This document shows, piece by piece, positions 13,970-23,309 of a DNA stretch of 64,000 nucleotides. Position 1 is the first letter of the stretch, and every line of letters starts with the position of its first letter. The notes under the pieces are model-generated. The model had not been told where the DNA came from. It worked only from the letters and a program-made list of their open reading frames with translations, and made no database searches. This DNA comes from an uncultured Tenacibaculum sp. (GTDB taxonomy: Bacteria; Bacteroidota; Bacteroidia; Flavobacteriales; Flavobacteriaceae), in assembly GCF_947499065.1 (NCBI RefSeq), contig NZ_CANMMT010000008.1, positions 1 through 64,000 on the forward strand. The letters run 5' to 3'. Position numbers and translations under genes: made by a program.

Positions 13970-14531
13970 TCTTTGTAATTACTTCTTCAATTATTTTAGG
14001 AAAATGTTCATATTCTAAGGTATGAATTTTTTCAGCTATTTGCTCAGGTGAATCGTTTTTGTCTATGATTGTTTTTGCTTGAAAAATAATAGCACCTTCA
14101 TCATAATTCTCATTAACATAATGAATTGTAATACCAGATTCCGATTCGTTATTCTCCTTAACTGCCTTGTGAACATTCATTCCGTACATACCTTTTCCTC
14201 CATATTTAGGCAATAAAGCAGGATGAATGTTTATAATTTTATTAGGAAATGCTTCAACAATTTTAGCAGGAATGCGCCATAAGAAACCAGCAAGTACAAT
14301 AATGTCAGCTTCAACTTGTAAAAAGTTTAGTACGGTGTCATCTTTTGTAAAACTCTCTCTATCAAAGAGAGAAGCCTCGATATTGAGTCGTTCACAACGG
14401 TCAAAAACTTTGGCATGCTCATTGTTAGACAGCACGTGAGTAACAGTGGCAATTTGAGAAGAATTGAAGTGTTTAATTATATTTTCGGCATTGGATCCAG
14501 AGCCAGAAGCAAAAATTACGATACGTTTCAT
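13962..14531 (-). CDS. purN: Phosphoribosylglycinamide formyltransferase
   Basis: A 189-aa cytosolic enzyme that transfers a formyl group from 10-formyl-THF to GAR in purine synthesis. It starts MKRIVIFASGSGSNAENI (phosphate loop) and has INIHPALLPKYGGKGMYG with the catalytic Asn and His, then HYVNENYDEGAIIFQ with the catalytic Asp. A longer in-frame start at 14609 adds a hydrophobic stretch that no family member has, so ATG 14531 is used. It is divergent from acpP. Confidence 0.93.
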   Translation of the reverse strand: MKRIVIFASGSGSNAENIIKHFNSSQIATVTHVLSNNEHAKVFDRCERLNIEASLFDRESFTKDDTVLNFLQVEADIIVLAGFLWRIPAKIVEAFPNKIINIHPALLPKYGGKGMYGMNVHKAVKENNESESGITIHYVNENYDEGAIIFQAKTIIDKNDSPEQIAEKIHTLEYEHFPKIIEEVITKNV

Positions 14532-14672
14532 GTTAAAAATTAGTTGTTTTGTTACTGCAAAAAAAAGAATAATTATTAACAACGGTGGTGTGTGTAGCGA
14601 AATATTCAAGTATTTTTTTTATTTTAGGCATCACATTTTTGAGCAAAAGTTAGAATTAATAACTAAGATTTG

Positions 14673-14680
14673 TATTTTTG
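14673..14680 (+). promoter_or_regulatory. Promoter -7 element of the acpP operon
   Basis: TATTTTTG matches TAnnTTTG and lies 32 bases before the acpP ATG. Confidence 0.55.
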
Positions 14681-14711
14681 CCTCGATTTTAAATTTTAAA
14701 ACAAACAAATT

Positions 14712-14948
14712 ATGTCAGACATTGCATCAAGAGTAAAAGCAATTATCGTAGACAAGTTAGGAGTAGACGATAACGAAGTAACTAACGAAGCAAGCTTCAC
14801 AAACGATTTAGGAGCAGATTCATTAGATACTGTTGAGTTAATCATGGAATTCGAAAAAGAATTTGATATTCAAATTCCAGATGATCAAGCAGAAAACATT
14901 GGTACTGTAGGTCAAGCGGTAAGCTATATAGAAGACGCAAAAAAATAA
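14712..14948 (+). CDS. acpP: Acyl carrier protein
   Basis: A 78-aa acidic protein that carries acyl chains in fatty-acid synthesis. The phosphopantetheine site is the Ser of [15 protein letters not shown] (near residue 38). Length and sequence are canonical. It is followed after 7 bases by fabF and then rnc, the conserved acpP-fabF-rnc order. Confidence 0.97.
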   Translation: MSDIASRVKAIIVDKLGVDDNEVTNEASFTNDLGADSLDTVELIMEFEKEFDIQIPDDQAENIGTVGQAVSYIEDAKK

Positions 14949-14955
14949 GATTTAT

Positions 14956-16206
14956 ATGCAATTAAAGCGAGTTGTAGTAACTGGACTTGGCGCATTAACG
15001 CCAATAGGAAACAATAAAGAAGAATATTGGAATAGCTTAGTTAACGGAGTTAGCGGAGCAGCACCTATAACGTATTTTGATGCTGCCAAGTTCAAAACTC
15101 GTTTCGCATGTGAGTTGAAAAACTTCAACGTGAATGATTTCATACATAGGAAAGAATCACGTAGAATGGATAGATTTACTCAGTATGCAATGGTAGCTTC
15201 AGACGAAGCTATTGCTGATGCTAAGATAAATTTAGATGAGGTCAACAAATTAAGAGTTGGTGTTATCTGGGGAGCAGGAATTGGAGGATTGGAAACATTT
15301 CAAAACGAAGTATTAAACTTTGCTAAAGGAGATGGAACACCAAAGTTCAATCCATTCTTTATCCCAAAAATGATTGCAGATATTGCTCCAGGAAATATTT
15401 CTATTAAAAATGGATTTATGGGGCCTAATTATACTACGGTATCTGCTTGTGCATCATCTGCAAATGCGATGATAGATGCACTTAATTACATTAGACTAGG
15501 TCATTGTGATGTTATCGTAACTGGAGGTAGTGAAGCTGCTGTTACAGTTGCAGGTATGGGAGGGTTTAATGCAATGCATGCTTTATCAACTAGAAATGAA
15601 AGTCCAGAAACAGCATCAAGACCATTTGATAGCGAACGTGATGGATTTGTTTTAGGAGAAGGAGCAGGAGCAATTGTATTAGAAGAATACGAACATGCCA
15701 AAGCTCGTGGAGCTAAAATTTATGCAGAAGTTATTGGAGGTGGAATGTCATCAGATGCTCACCACATGACTGCACCTCACCCAGAAGGAGTTGGTGTAAT
15801 TGCAGTAATGAAAAACTGTCTTGAAAATGCTGGTATAAAACCAGAAGACGTAGACCATATTAATACTCACGGTACTTCTACCCCTCTTGGAGATGTAGCT
15901 GAGTTGAAAGCGATTTCTGAAGTTTTTGGAGATCATGCTAAGAATATAAACATCAACTCTACAAAGTCTATGACTGGACATTTATTAGGAGCAGCTGGTG
16001 CTATTGAATCTATTGCAGCAATCTTAGCAATGGAGCACGGTATTGTACCTCCAACAATAAATCATAAGAATGTTGATGAAAATATTAATCCAGATTTAAA
16101 TTTAACACTGAATAAGCCACAAGAGAGAGAAATCAAAGTCGCAGTGAGTAACACATTTGGTTTTGGTGGACATAATGCTTGTGTCGCTTTTAGAAAACTA
16201 GATTAA
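14956..16206 (+). CDS. fabF: 3-oxoacyl-ACP synthase II
   Basis: A 416-aa condensing enzyme of fatty-acid elongation. The thiolase-fold triad is visible: Cys in TVSACASSANAM, His in NTHGTSTPLGD, and His in KSMTGHLLGAAGA. The start reads LKRVVVTGLGALTPIGN, typical of KAS II. It lies 7 bases after acpP and 6 before rnc. Confidence 0.97.
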   Translation: MQLKRVVVTGLGALTPIGNNKEEYWNSLVNGVSGAAPITYFDAAKFKTRFACELKNFNVNDFIHRKESRRMDRFTQYAMVASDEAIADAKINLDEVNKLRVGVIWGAGIGGLETFQNEVLNFAKGDGTPKFNPFFIPKMIADIAPGNISIKNGFMGPNYTTVSACASSANAMIDALNYIRLGHCDVIVTGGSEAAVTVAGMGGFNAMHALSTRNESPETASRPFDSERDGFVLGEGAGAIVLEEYEHAKARGAKIYAEVIGGGMSSDAHHMTAPHPEGVGVIAVMKNCLENAGIKPEDVDHINTHGTSTPLGDVAELKAISEVFGDHAKNININSTKSMTGHLLGAAGAIESIAAILAMEHGIVPPTINHKNVDENINPDLNLTLNKPQEREIKVAVSNTFGFGGHNACVAFRKLD

Positions 16207-16212
16207 CCCTAT

Positions 16213-16950
16213 ATGAATTTTCTTCGTAGAATAGTAAGACCCCAGACTAAAGAAGATGAAAACTTTTACTACGAATTAAAAGAACTGCTTAATTTTAAGC
16301 CTATAAAATTATCGCATTATAAGAAAGCCTTTACACATAGGTCTCTTAAGTTAGTTGATAGCAAAGGAAACCCTATTAACTATGAGCGATTAGAATTTTT
16401 AGGTGATGCAATTTTAGGTTCGGTAATAGCATCTTATTTATATAAGAAGGTGCCTAAAGGTGACGAAGGATATTTAACTCAAATGCGTTCTAAAGTAGTA
16501 AGTAGAGAACACTTAAACGCTTTGGGAAAGGATTTGGAGTTAATACGTTTTGTAAAAAGCAATATTTCACAAGATCATATTAGCAATAATATTTATGGTA
16601 ATATATTTGAAGCTCTAATAGGTGCTGTATACCTAGATAGAGGTTATAATTATTGTCATCAATTTATTTATGAGCAAGTAATATTACCTTATGTAGATAT
16701 TGAAAGATTAGAAGGTAAAATTTCTAGTTACAAAGGTTTTGTGATAGAGTGGTGTCAGAAGAAAAAGAAGAAATATAAATTCGAATCATACGAAGATTCT
16801 GGGAACCAAAACAAGAGGCATTTTAGTGTTAGAGTAAGTATTGACGGTACTATTGTAGCCAAAGGTAGAGCTACTTCTAAGAAAAAAGCAGAGGAAATTG
16901 CAGCAAAAAGAGTGTATTACGCTATGCAAAGTCAGATGACAAACTCTTAA
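16213..16950 (+). CDS. rnc: Ribonuclease III
   Basis: A 245-aa double-strand-specific endoribonuclease. The catalytic signature RLEFLGDAILGSV lies near residue 61, with a second acidic cluster in IFEALIGAVYLDRGY. A C-terminal dsRNA-binding domain (about 170-240) ends GRATSKKKAEEIAAKRVYYA. It is the last gene of the acpP-fabF-rnc operon. Confidence 0.96.
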   Translation: MNFLRRIVRPQTKEDENFYYELKELLNFKPIKLSHYKKAFTHRSLKLVDSKGNPINYERLEFLGDAILGSVIASYLYKKVPKGDEGYLTQMRSKVVSREHLNALGKDLELIRFVKSNISQDHISNNIYGNIFEALIGAVYLDRGYNYCHQFIYEQVILPYVDIERLEGKISSYKGFVIEWCQKKKKKYKFESYEDSGNQNKRHFSVRVSIDGTIVAKGRATSKKKAEEIAAKRVYYAMQSQMTNS

Positions 16951-16958
16951 CATTTAGC

Positions 16959-16972
16959 CGAAAACGTTTTCG
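16959..16972. promoter_or_regulatory. Perfect 14-bp palindrome, LacI-type operator candidate
   Basis: CGAAAACGTTTTCG is a perfect palindrome with a central CG, the form bound by LacI/GalR-family repressors. It lies 9 bases after the rnc stop and 62 bases before the first gene of the pyk unit. There is no T-run, so a terminator is less likely. Confidence 0.45.
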
Positions 16973-17034
16973 TAAATTTCACATTATATTTTAGATACAT
17001 TCATTAATTTAGCAAAAAACAAATAGTTGTTTTA

Positions 17035-17505
17035 ATGGCTACCTATGCACTAAATATTGATGATTTTTCGGATAATGATTATGCATTAATAGGTATTCAT
17101 ACTGTATTGAGTGAGTACAGGTTAGCCTATTTGTTAAATCAATACCTGCAAATTAAGTTTTGCAGAGCCAGTTATGATTTAGATTTTACTCGAAAAAACA
17201 ACCAATCTTCTTACGCCGTATATGAATATACCAACGTAGAATTAGAGTATGATTGGTTTTTAATTTCCAATAAATATAAATCGACACAAAAAACTATATC
17301 AACGAGTCTTTTTAATGAAAGTGATTCTATAATGCATCTCGTTTCAGAGAAAAAGAAAGTTGATTATTTTCTCAAGATAGAAGGAGATTTTGATTATGAA
17401 TATATTGTCAAAACAATAGAAAAAATAAATCAAATACCTCAAGTTATAACCTCTTATGAAGTAGAGGTTGAATCGTTAAAATCGAAAGATTTTTTAATAT
17501 TTTAA
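17035..17505 (+). CDS. IPExxxVDY family protein
   Basis: A 156-aa protein of unknown function that in Bacteroidota is commonly encoded just upstream of pyk. The family motif appears as SEKKKVDYFLKIEGD. It is cytosolic with no signal peptide. It is separated from pyk by 3 bases, so the two are one operon; a role linked to glycolytic flux is only suggested by position. Confidence 0.85.
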   Translation: MATYALNIDDFSDNDYALIGIHTVLSEYRLAYLLNQYLQIKFCRASYDLDFTRKNNQSSYAVYEYTNVELEYDWFLISNKYKSTQKTISTSLFNESDSIMHLVSEKKKVDYFLKIEGDFDYEYIVKTIEKINQIPQVITSYEVEVESLKSKDFLIF

Positions 17506-17508
17506 ATT

Positions 17509-18936
17509 ATGCCACACAATAAGAAAACAAAAATTGTAGCAACATTAGGACCAGCAACAAGTACCAAAGAAGTTTTAGCTGAAATGGCTGCATCTGGAGT
17601 AAATGTTTTTAGAATTAATTTTTCTCACGCAGATTATGATGATGTAAAAGAGCGTATTCAGCAAATTAGAGAAATTAATGAAGAAAGAGGTTACAATGTA
17701 GCAATTTTAGCCGATTTACAAGGTCCTAAGCTTAGAGTGGGGGTAATGCAAGAAGGAGTCGAATTAAAAGCTGGAGACACCTTTACTTTTACTACAGAAG
17801 AATGTGAAGGTACTAAGGAAAAAGCTTTTATGACTTACCAACGTTTTCCTAAAGATGTAAAAGCTGGAGAACAGATTTTGGTAGATGATGGTAAACTATT
17901 ATTTGAAGTAGTTTCTACAGACAAAGAGAAAGAAGTAGTTGCTAAAGTAATAGTAGGAGGTCCATTAAAATCTAAAAAAGGAGTAAACCTTCCAAATACA
18001 AACATTTCTTTACCAGCATTGACTGAAAAAGATAAAAAAGACGTTGTTTTTGCTTTACAACAAGAAGTTGATTGGGTTGCTTTATCTTTTGTAAGAACTC
18101 CAGAAGATTTAAGAATTTTACGTGACTTAATTAAACAAAAGTCAAGATATAGAGTACCAGTTATTGCTAAGATTGAAAAACCAGAAGCAGTAGAAAATAT
18201 AGATGCGTTAATTCCTTATTGTGACGGATTAATGGTAGCTCGTGGTGATTTAGGTGTTGAAGTACCAATGCAAGATGTTCCTTTAATTCAAAAGAGTTTA
18301 GTTCGTAGAGCTAAAGAAGCAAGAATCCCAGTTATTATTGCTACTCAAATGATGGAAACTATGATTGATAATGCAGTACCTACAAGAGCAGAGGTAAATG
18401 ATGTTGCGAATTCAATTATGGATGGAGCAGATGCAGTAATGCTTTCTGGTGAAACATCAGTTGGAAAACACCCTATTAAAGTTATTAAAAAAATGACTGA
18501 AATTATTAGTAGTGTTGAGTTCTCTGAATTAATTAAAGTTCCACAAGAACCACCTCATATTCGTACAAACAGATTTATAACAAAATCTATTTGTCATCAC
18601 GCAGCTTTAATGGCTGATGATATTAACGCGGCAGCTATTTCTACATTAACTAATAGTGGTTATACCGCTTTTCAAATTTCAGCATGGAGACCAAAATCAC
18701 ATGTATTAGCGTTTTCATCAGAGAAAAGAATTTTAGGAAAATTAAATCTTTTATGGGGAGTTAGAGCTTTCTATTACGATAGAGATTTAAGTACAGATGA
18801 TACTGTTGAAGATATTAATGAAATAGCCAAAGAAAAAGGTTTTGTAAAAGGAGGAGATTTTATGATCAACTTATCATCAATGCCTGTAAAAGCAAAAGGT
18901 ATGGTAAATACTTTACGTGTTTCTCAAATAGACTAA
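17509..18936 (+). CDS. pyk: Pyruvate kinase
   Basis: A 475-aa glycolytic enzyme that makes ATP and pyruvate from PEP. It starts KTKIVATLGPATS, has the active-site stretch PVIAKIEKPEAVENID (catalytic Lys), GLMVARGDLGVEV, and the C-terminal domain with STLTNSGYTAF. Length is canonical. A palindromic operator candidate upstream of the operon may link it to sugar control. Confidence 0.96.
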   Translation: MPHNKKTKIVATLGPATSTKEVLAEMAASGVNVFRINFSHADYDDVKERIQQIREINEERGYNVAILADLQGPKLRVGVMQEGVELKAGDTFTFTTEECEGTKEKAFMTYQRFPKDVKAGEQILVDDGKLLFEVVSTDKEKEVVAKVIVGGPLKSKKGVNLPNTNISLPALTEKDKKDVVFALQQEVDWVALSFVRTPEDLRILRDLIKQKSRYRVPVIAKIEKPEAVENIDALIPYCDGLMVARGDLGVEVPMQDVPLIQKSLVRRAKEARIPVIIATQMMETMIDNAVPTRAEVNDVANSIMDGADAVMLSGETSVGKHPIKVIKKMTEIISSVEFSELIKVPQEPPHIRTNRFITKSICHHAALMADDINAAAISTLTNSGYTAFQISAWRPKSHVLAFSSEKRILGKLNLLWGVRAFYYDRDLSTDDTVEDINEIAKEKGFVKGGDFMINLSSMPVKAKGMVNTLRVSQID

Positions 18937-18960
18937 GAAGTATTAGCATTAAATAAATAA

Positions 18961-18990
18961 AAAAGCGCAACCCAAGAGGTTGCGCTTTTT
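18961..18990. terminator. Terminator between pyk and the M28 peptidase
   Basis: The stem AAAAGCGCAACC/GGTTGCGCTTTT has a 5-base loop and T/A runs on both sides, so it can serve both convergent genes. Confidence 0.85.
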
Positions 18991-18994
18991 TATT

Positions 18995-21295
18995 TTATAA
19001 TTGTATTTTTTTAGACGTTATAATGGCATCATTGGTTACAAAAGGCATCGGCATCATTATTTCACTTCGAGGTTTTAAATTAAACTTAGGATGTGTTAAT
19101 AAATCATACGAAACTTCATTTAAAACAATGTTAGGTTTTTCATCTTTATTTAAAGTGAATGATACAGTTACATCCTTATCAGAGTTTGCTATTTGATAAA
19201 TTAATAATATTCCTTTGTGAGCTTTAAAAGCTTTTCCAGAATCATAAAAAGCACCGTTTACTTTCAAGTCCTTTAATTGGATAGGAGTGTTGTTGTAAAA
19301 CTCATATTTATTGATGTTGCGCGTAGGTGTAATTGTTAAGTTTAACTTCCTTTCATTATTAATAATGGTATCTAAATTGATTTTAATATTGGAAGTGCTT
19401 AAGTTTTTATTTTCTGCCTTTTTATGATAGTTAAAACGAGTATTATACTTGCTTTTACCTTCGACTGAAGGAATACTCCCTTCTTGATAATCAGAATTAA
19501 AAATTTGTTTTGTGTAATTATCTAATGTTTTGTTGTAAGTACCCCAATAAGCCATTTTATCATCAGAATTTTGAATATAAACAATACTATTAGGTCTTTT
19601 TTTATCAATTGAAAAACCACTGTTAAAAGTTGCAAGAACAAAGAATATTATAGAAATAATACCAGTAATAGTTTGCCATCTGTTCTTTCTTTTTTGTTGA
19701 TGAAAAACAGGTAAGGTAAAACCAAAAACTAAAACAATAAAAATAGCTGAAACAAATAAAATTTTAAGTCCTAAAGCAACAGGAAACAATTGAATCATAG
19801 GAGCTATAATATATACAGTTGGAACTGATATTATGGCAAATAAAGTGGCTTTAGAATTTGCTTTTAGTTTCATTAAAATTAGAATAGCTAAAATTAAAAG
19901 AGAAGCATAAACAGGAATAATAAAGAAACCAGCTCCTGGTAAGTATTGGTAAATGAAATAGTTTAAAATAAAACTAAGAGCTATTGGAGCAATAAATAAA
20001 TCTGTAGTTTTATGTTCTTTAAAACGGCTGTAAATTTTAAATACAATCCAAATATTTAAAAATATAAAAGCAATGATGTATTGATACCCGTTATAAGTAA
20101 AACCATGAAGCATATCGGTATATTGCGGGTGTATTATTAAAATTAACTGCCATAAACCGTAAGATACACCAGCACAAATAACCAATGAAGCTATGTAAGG
20201 TATAAAACCAATAAAAGTGCCTCTAATAGTAAGTTTATTCTTTGAAAAACCTAAAAAGAGTAGCATACAAAATATGATGAAACTTATAATTAATAAGGTA
20301 CCGCCCCAAGAGAAAGGGTAAGTCAACATTTTAATTATTGGAAAGTTTACATAAATATAATCTTCGTCACTGTTTAAGTTTGTTAAGTCAGAATTAGCAA
20401 AATAATTTAGAGATGTAGTAAAATATTCTGCCTGATGCATTAAAGTTTCTCTATTTAACCTTTCATAAGAATCCTGAGCAGTATGATAATCGAAATGATC
20501 ATCAATAAAAGCAAAATTGAATCCATTGATATTTCCTTTTTCTCTAAATACAGTTAAATCAGTATCGTTAGGCAACTTTTTATAGATGCTATACATTAAT
20601 GAGTTTGCTGCAGGATAGTTTGGATTTGAATTTAAAAATTCAGTAAGTAATTTTTTATTCTTACCATTTGTTTCCATTAGCATATAGCTAGATCCTCCAC
20701 TACCTCGTGCTTCAAAATTTAATACTATTCCGATATTCTTAGCTAAAGGATGATTTTCTACAAAAGCTTGTGCTCCTAATAAACCTAATTCTTCGGCATC
20801 AGAAAAAAGAATAATAATATCATTTTTAGGTTGTTTATTTTTAGCTAAAAATGCTCTTACTCCTTCTAGTATAGTTACAACACCAGAACCAGCATCACTA
20901 GCACCTAACGAAGAGTGTGGATTAGAATCGTAATGAGTAAGTAATAATACAGATTTCCCACTACCAGAACCTTTAATCTTTGCTATAATATTTTCAGTAG
21001 TTGTACTAGCTCTCCATTTTTTATTAATAGCTGTTTGGTATTGAATTTCAGGAGTTAAATTCAGTTTTTTTAACTCATTTACGATATAATCTTGAACCAC
21101 TTTGTGCTCAGGCGAACCAGTATGATGAGTTTTTTTAGATATGTTTTTTAAATGATATAAAGCATTATTTAACGAAAAATCCTCAGATTTCAATTCTTTA
21201 CTACTTGAAGGAACAGAGGGGATTACATCGTTAAAACTCCAATAAACTGTAAAAATTACGATTAGTACAGCGATAAAATTATTTGATGATTTCAT
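18995..21295 (-). CDS. M28 family metallopeptidase with multi-TM C-terminus
   Basis: A 766-aa membrane protein. An N-terminal anchor is followed by an M28 aminopeptidase domain with the two-zinc ligands: LLLTHYDSN (His, Asp), GASDAGSGVV (bridging Asp), SDAEELGLLGAQAF (catalytic Glu pair), and HTAQDSYERL (His). The central part from about residue 330 has eight or so transmembrane helices, then an extracytoplasmic C-terminal domain. This resembles ER/vacuolar Fxna-type peptidases. It probably trims peptides on the periplasmic side. Confidence 0.88.
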   Translation of the reverse strand: MKSSNNFIAVLIVIFTVYWSFNDVIPSVPSSSKELKSEDFSLNNALYHLKNISKKTHHTGSPEHKVVQDYIVNELKKLNLTPEIQYQTAINKKWRASTTTENIIAKIKGSGSGKSVLLLTHYDSNPHSSLGASDAGSGVVTILEGVRAFLAKNKQPKNDIIILFSDAEELGLLGAQAFVENHPLAKNIGIVLNFEARGSGGSSYMLMETNGKNKKLLTEFLNSNPNYPAANSLMYSIYKKLPNDTDLTVFREKGNINGFNFAFIDDHFDYHTAQDSYERLNRETLMHQAEYFTTSLNYFANSDLTNLNSDEDYIYVNFPIIKMLTYPFSWGGTLLIISFIIFCMLLFLGFSKNKLTIRGTFIGFIPYIASLVICAGVSYGLWQLILIIHPQYTDMLHGFTYNGYQYIIAFIFLNIWIVFKIYSRFKEHKTTDLFIAPIALSFILNYFIYQYLPGAGFFIIPVYASLLILAILILMKLKANSKATLFAIISVPTVYIIAPMIQLFPVALGLKILFVSAIFIVLVFGFTLPVFHQQKRKNRWQTITGIISIIFFVLATFNSGFSIDKKRPNSIVYIQNSDDKMAYWGTYNKTLDNYTKQIFNSDYQEGSIPSVEGKSKYNTRFNYHKKAENKNLSTSNIKINLDTIINNERKLNLTITPTRNINKYEFYNNTPIQLKDLKVNGAFYDSGKAFKAHKGILLIYQIANSDKDVTVSFTLNKDEKPNIVLNEVSYDLLTHPKFNLKPRSEIMMPMPFVTNDAIITSKKIQL

Positions 21296-21397
21296 AGTAA
21301 AATTTTAATGCATATAAAAGTAAGTAAATTTACTCTTTATCTGTAAAATAGTTAATTAATTAAAAATCAGTATATTTAGTAGCTAAATCTTACTATT

Positions 21398-21868
21398 ATG
21401 GGAATTATTAACTTTCAAGGCAAGCGAACAAATCAACAAGAAAAAGAGTCGGTGCCAATTTTGGTTTCTGATTATATGTCTAAAAATCTTATTACGTTTA
21501 AAGAAGATCAATCTATTGAAGATGTTATCGATTCTCTAATCAAAAATAAAATTTCTGGAGGTCCTGTTGTGAATGATAAAAATGAATTAGTTGGAATAAT
21601 TTCTGAAGGAGATTGTATAAAACAAATATCCGAAAGTAGATATCATAATTTACCTATTGATAAAAATAATACAGTTTCAAAAGCTATGATTACACAAGTT
21701 GAAACTATTGATGGAGATATGAATATTTTTGATGCTGCTAATAAATTTTTAGAATCGAAGAGAAGACGTTTTCCAATTACTGAAAATGGAAGATTAGTTG
21801 GGCTGATAAGCCAAAAGGACGTGTTAAAAGCTGCGATGAAACTAAGGGGTAATACGTGGAATAGCTAA
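21398..21868 (+). CDS. CBS-domain pair protein
   Basis: A 156-aa protein with two CBS motifs, VSDYMSKNLITF...GGPVVNDKNELVGIISEGDC and VSKAMITQVETI...RFPITENGRLVGLISQKDVL. It has no other domain. CBS pairs usually bind adenine nucleotides and regulate a partner; none is identifiable here. The stop overlaps the convergent gene by 4 bases. Confidence 0.88.
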   Translation: MGIINFQGKRTNQQEKESVPILVSDYMSKNLITFKEDQSIEDVIDSLIKNKISGGPVVNDKNELVGIISEGDCIKQISESRYHNLPIDKNNTVSKAMITQVETIDGDMNIFDAANKFLESKRRRFPITENGRLVGLISQKDVLKAAMKLRGNTWNS

Positions 21869-22215
21869 TCTTGTCTAACTAGTAAATACATTTCGTTTTC
21901 CAATTCTAAATATCCTTGATCATATACATAAAAATAGGTGTTTCCTGTTTTTGTAATATAAATAGAAGTAATAAACTTAAAGTCAAAACCTCTATCGAAT
22001 AATTTACGTCTGCTAACTTTTGTTTTTCCTGAAGTGTTAAGTCCACATAGTATTTTATAATTTTTACGAAGCCTATTATTAGTATTTCTAACAAGGTTTT
22101 TACTTTCCTTATTAATTTTATTGTTATAGGCGTTTCGACAATAATCTGTGCAGAATTTTTTATCAACTCTACCTATAACTTTTTCACCACATTCTAAACA
22201 TTTTTTAGCATCCAT
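21865..22215 (-). CDS. Zinc-ribbon protein, unknown
   Basis: A 116-aa basic protein. The N-terminus KKCLECGEKVIGRVDKKFC-TDYC is a CxxC...CxxxC zinc ribbon of the DUF2116 kind, followed by a Lys/Arg-rich helix and a beta-rich C-terminus. It is common in Flavobacteriia with unknown function. Its start overlaps the GNAT gene by 11 bases, so both are expressed together. Confidence 0.75.
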   Translation of the reverse strand: MDAKKCLECGEKVIGRVDKKFCTDYCRNAYNNKINKESKNLVRNTNNRLRKNYKILCGLNTSGKTKVSRRKLFDRGFDFKFITSIYITKTGNTYFYVYDQGYLELENEMYLLVRQD

Positions 22216-22747
22216 AATCTGTTTTTTTCAATTCATACCATTTAGCATCGTTACCTTCGAATTTAAAATCGTTTACATATTTCAATCCTATTTTTTGTAG
22301 AATTTTGTTGGACCCAATATTATCTGTTTCAGCAGCTCCGTAAATAATATCATATTTCATTTGTTCGAAACCAAATTTTAAACATGTTATTGCTGATTCT
22401 GTTGCATATCCTTTTCCCCAGAATTTTGGTAATAATCTATAACCTATATCAATAAAGTTAGTAAAGCCATTTAGCTCTTCTTCTAGGCCTTTATTTAGTT
22501 TTAATCCCGACCATCCTATAAAATCTCCTGATTCTTTTTCAAAGGCAGCAAACCTACCAATACCATTTTCACTGTATTGTTTTTCGAAAAAATCAATAAT
22601 GTCTTCAGCTTGTTTATAAGTAGTAATTGGATTATTGCCAAGATATTTATGTACTTCTGCGTTTGAGTCTAATTCAAAAATATGCGCTGTGTCTTTTCCT
22701 TCAAACTTTCTCAATATCAGGCGATTTGTTTCTAATTGGAACTTCAT
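22205..22747 (-). CDS. GNAT family N-acetyltransferase (RimJ/RimL-like)
   Basis: A 180-aa acetyltransferase starting FQLETNRLILRKFEGKD, with an acetyl-CoA loop in YRLLPKFWGKGYATESAI and NIGSNKILQKIGLKYV, the Acetyltransf_3 pattern. The substrate is unknown. It is translationally coupled with the zinc-ribbon gene. Confidence 0.88.
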   Translation of the reverse strand: MKFQLETNRLILRKFEGKDTAHIFELDSNAEVHKYLGNNPITTYKQAEDIIDFFEKQYSENGIGRFAAFEKESGDFIGWSGLKLNKGLEEELNGFTNFIDIGYRLLPKFWGKGYATESAITCLKFGFEQMKYDIIYGAAETDNIGSNKILQKIGLKYVNDFKFEGNDAKWYELKKTDYGC

Positions 22748-22915
22748 TTTTAGCTATGTTTTTCCTCAAATATAGTAAATATTAAACGACTACATTCATT
22801 TACAAACGAAAACAAACGATTACTTACCGATTATGATTTGGATTGTGCTAGATATTTGCAGTGTTAATTCGATTGAATAACAGAGTCTTAACTGTTTAAT
22901 GAAAAAATAATAATT

Positions 22916-23251
22916 ATGAATGCACTAAAAAACAGAGTACAGTTGATTGGAAATTTAGGAAATGACCCAGAAATTATCAATTTAGATAATGGTAAAAAAA
23001 TAGCTAAGTTTTCATTAGCTACAAATGAAACGTATAAAAACTCAGAAGGAGAAAAAGTTACAGATACTGAATGGCACTATATAGTTGCATGGAATAAGAT
23101 AGCTGAAATTATAGAACAATACTTACAAAAAGGAAGTGAAGTAATGATTGAAGGAAAATTAACTTCTAGATCTTTTGAAGATAAAGAAGGGGTTAAGCGC
23201 TATGTTACTGAAGTAATTTGTAATGAATTACTAATGCTAGGTAGCAAATAG
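22916..23251 (+). CDS. ssb: Single-stranded DNA-binding protein (short, tailless)
   Basis: A 111-aa OB-fold protein: NRVQLIGNLGNDPEI, KFSLATNETYKN, TEWHYIVAWNKIAEI, GSEVMIEGKLTSRSFED. It ends soon after the OB fold at LLMLGSK and has no acidic C-terminal tip (DDDIPF), so it should bind DNA but not recruit the usual SSB partners. It is probably a second SSB beside a full-length one elsewhere. Confidence 0.9.
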   Translation: MNALKNRVQLIGNLGNDPEIINLDNGKKIAKFSLATNETYKNSEGEKVTDTEWHYIVAWNKIAEIIEQYLQKGSEVMIEGKLTSRSFEDKEGVKRYVTEVICNELLMLGSK

Positions 23252-23277
23252 TGGGAAAGTTGTTTTATGAAAAAGAG

Positions 23278-23304
23278 AAAAAGGCATTTTTATAATGCCT
23301 TTTT
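23278..23304. terminator. Terminator between ssb and the response regulator
   Basis: The stem AAAAAGGCATT/AATGCCTTTTT has a 5-base loop and runs of A and T on both sides. Confidence 0.8.
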
Positions 23305-23309
23305 TTATT

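Noticed and set aside
14532..14609. 26-residue N-terminal extension of purN with a hydrophobic stretch
   Set aside because: PurN is cytosolic and begins with the phosphate-loop strand MKRIVIFASGSGSN; the extension is upstream noncoding sequence.
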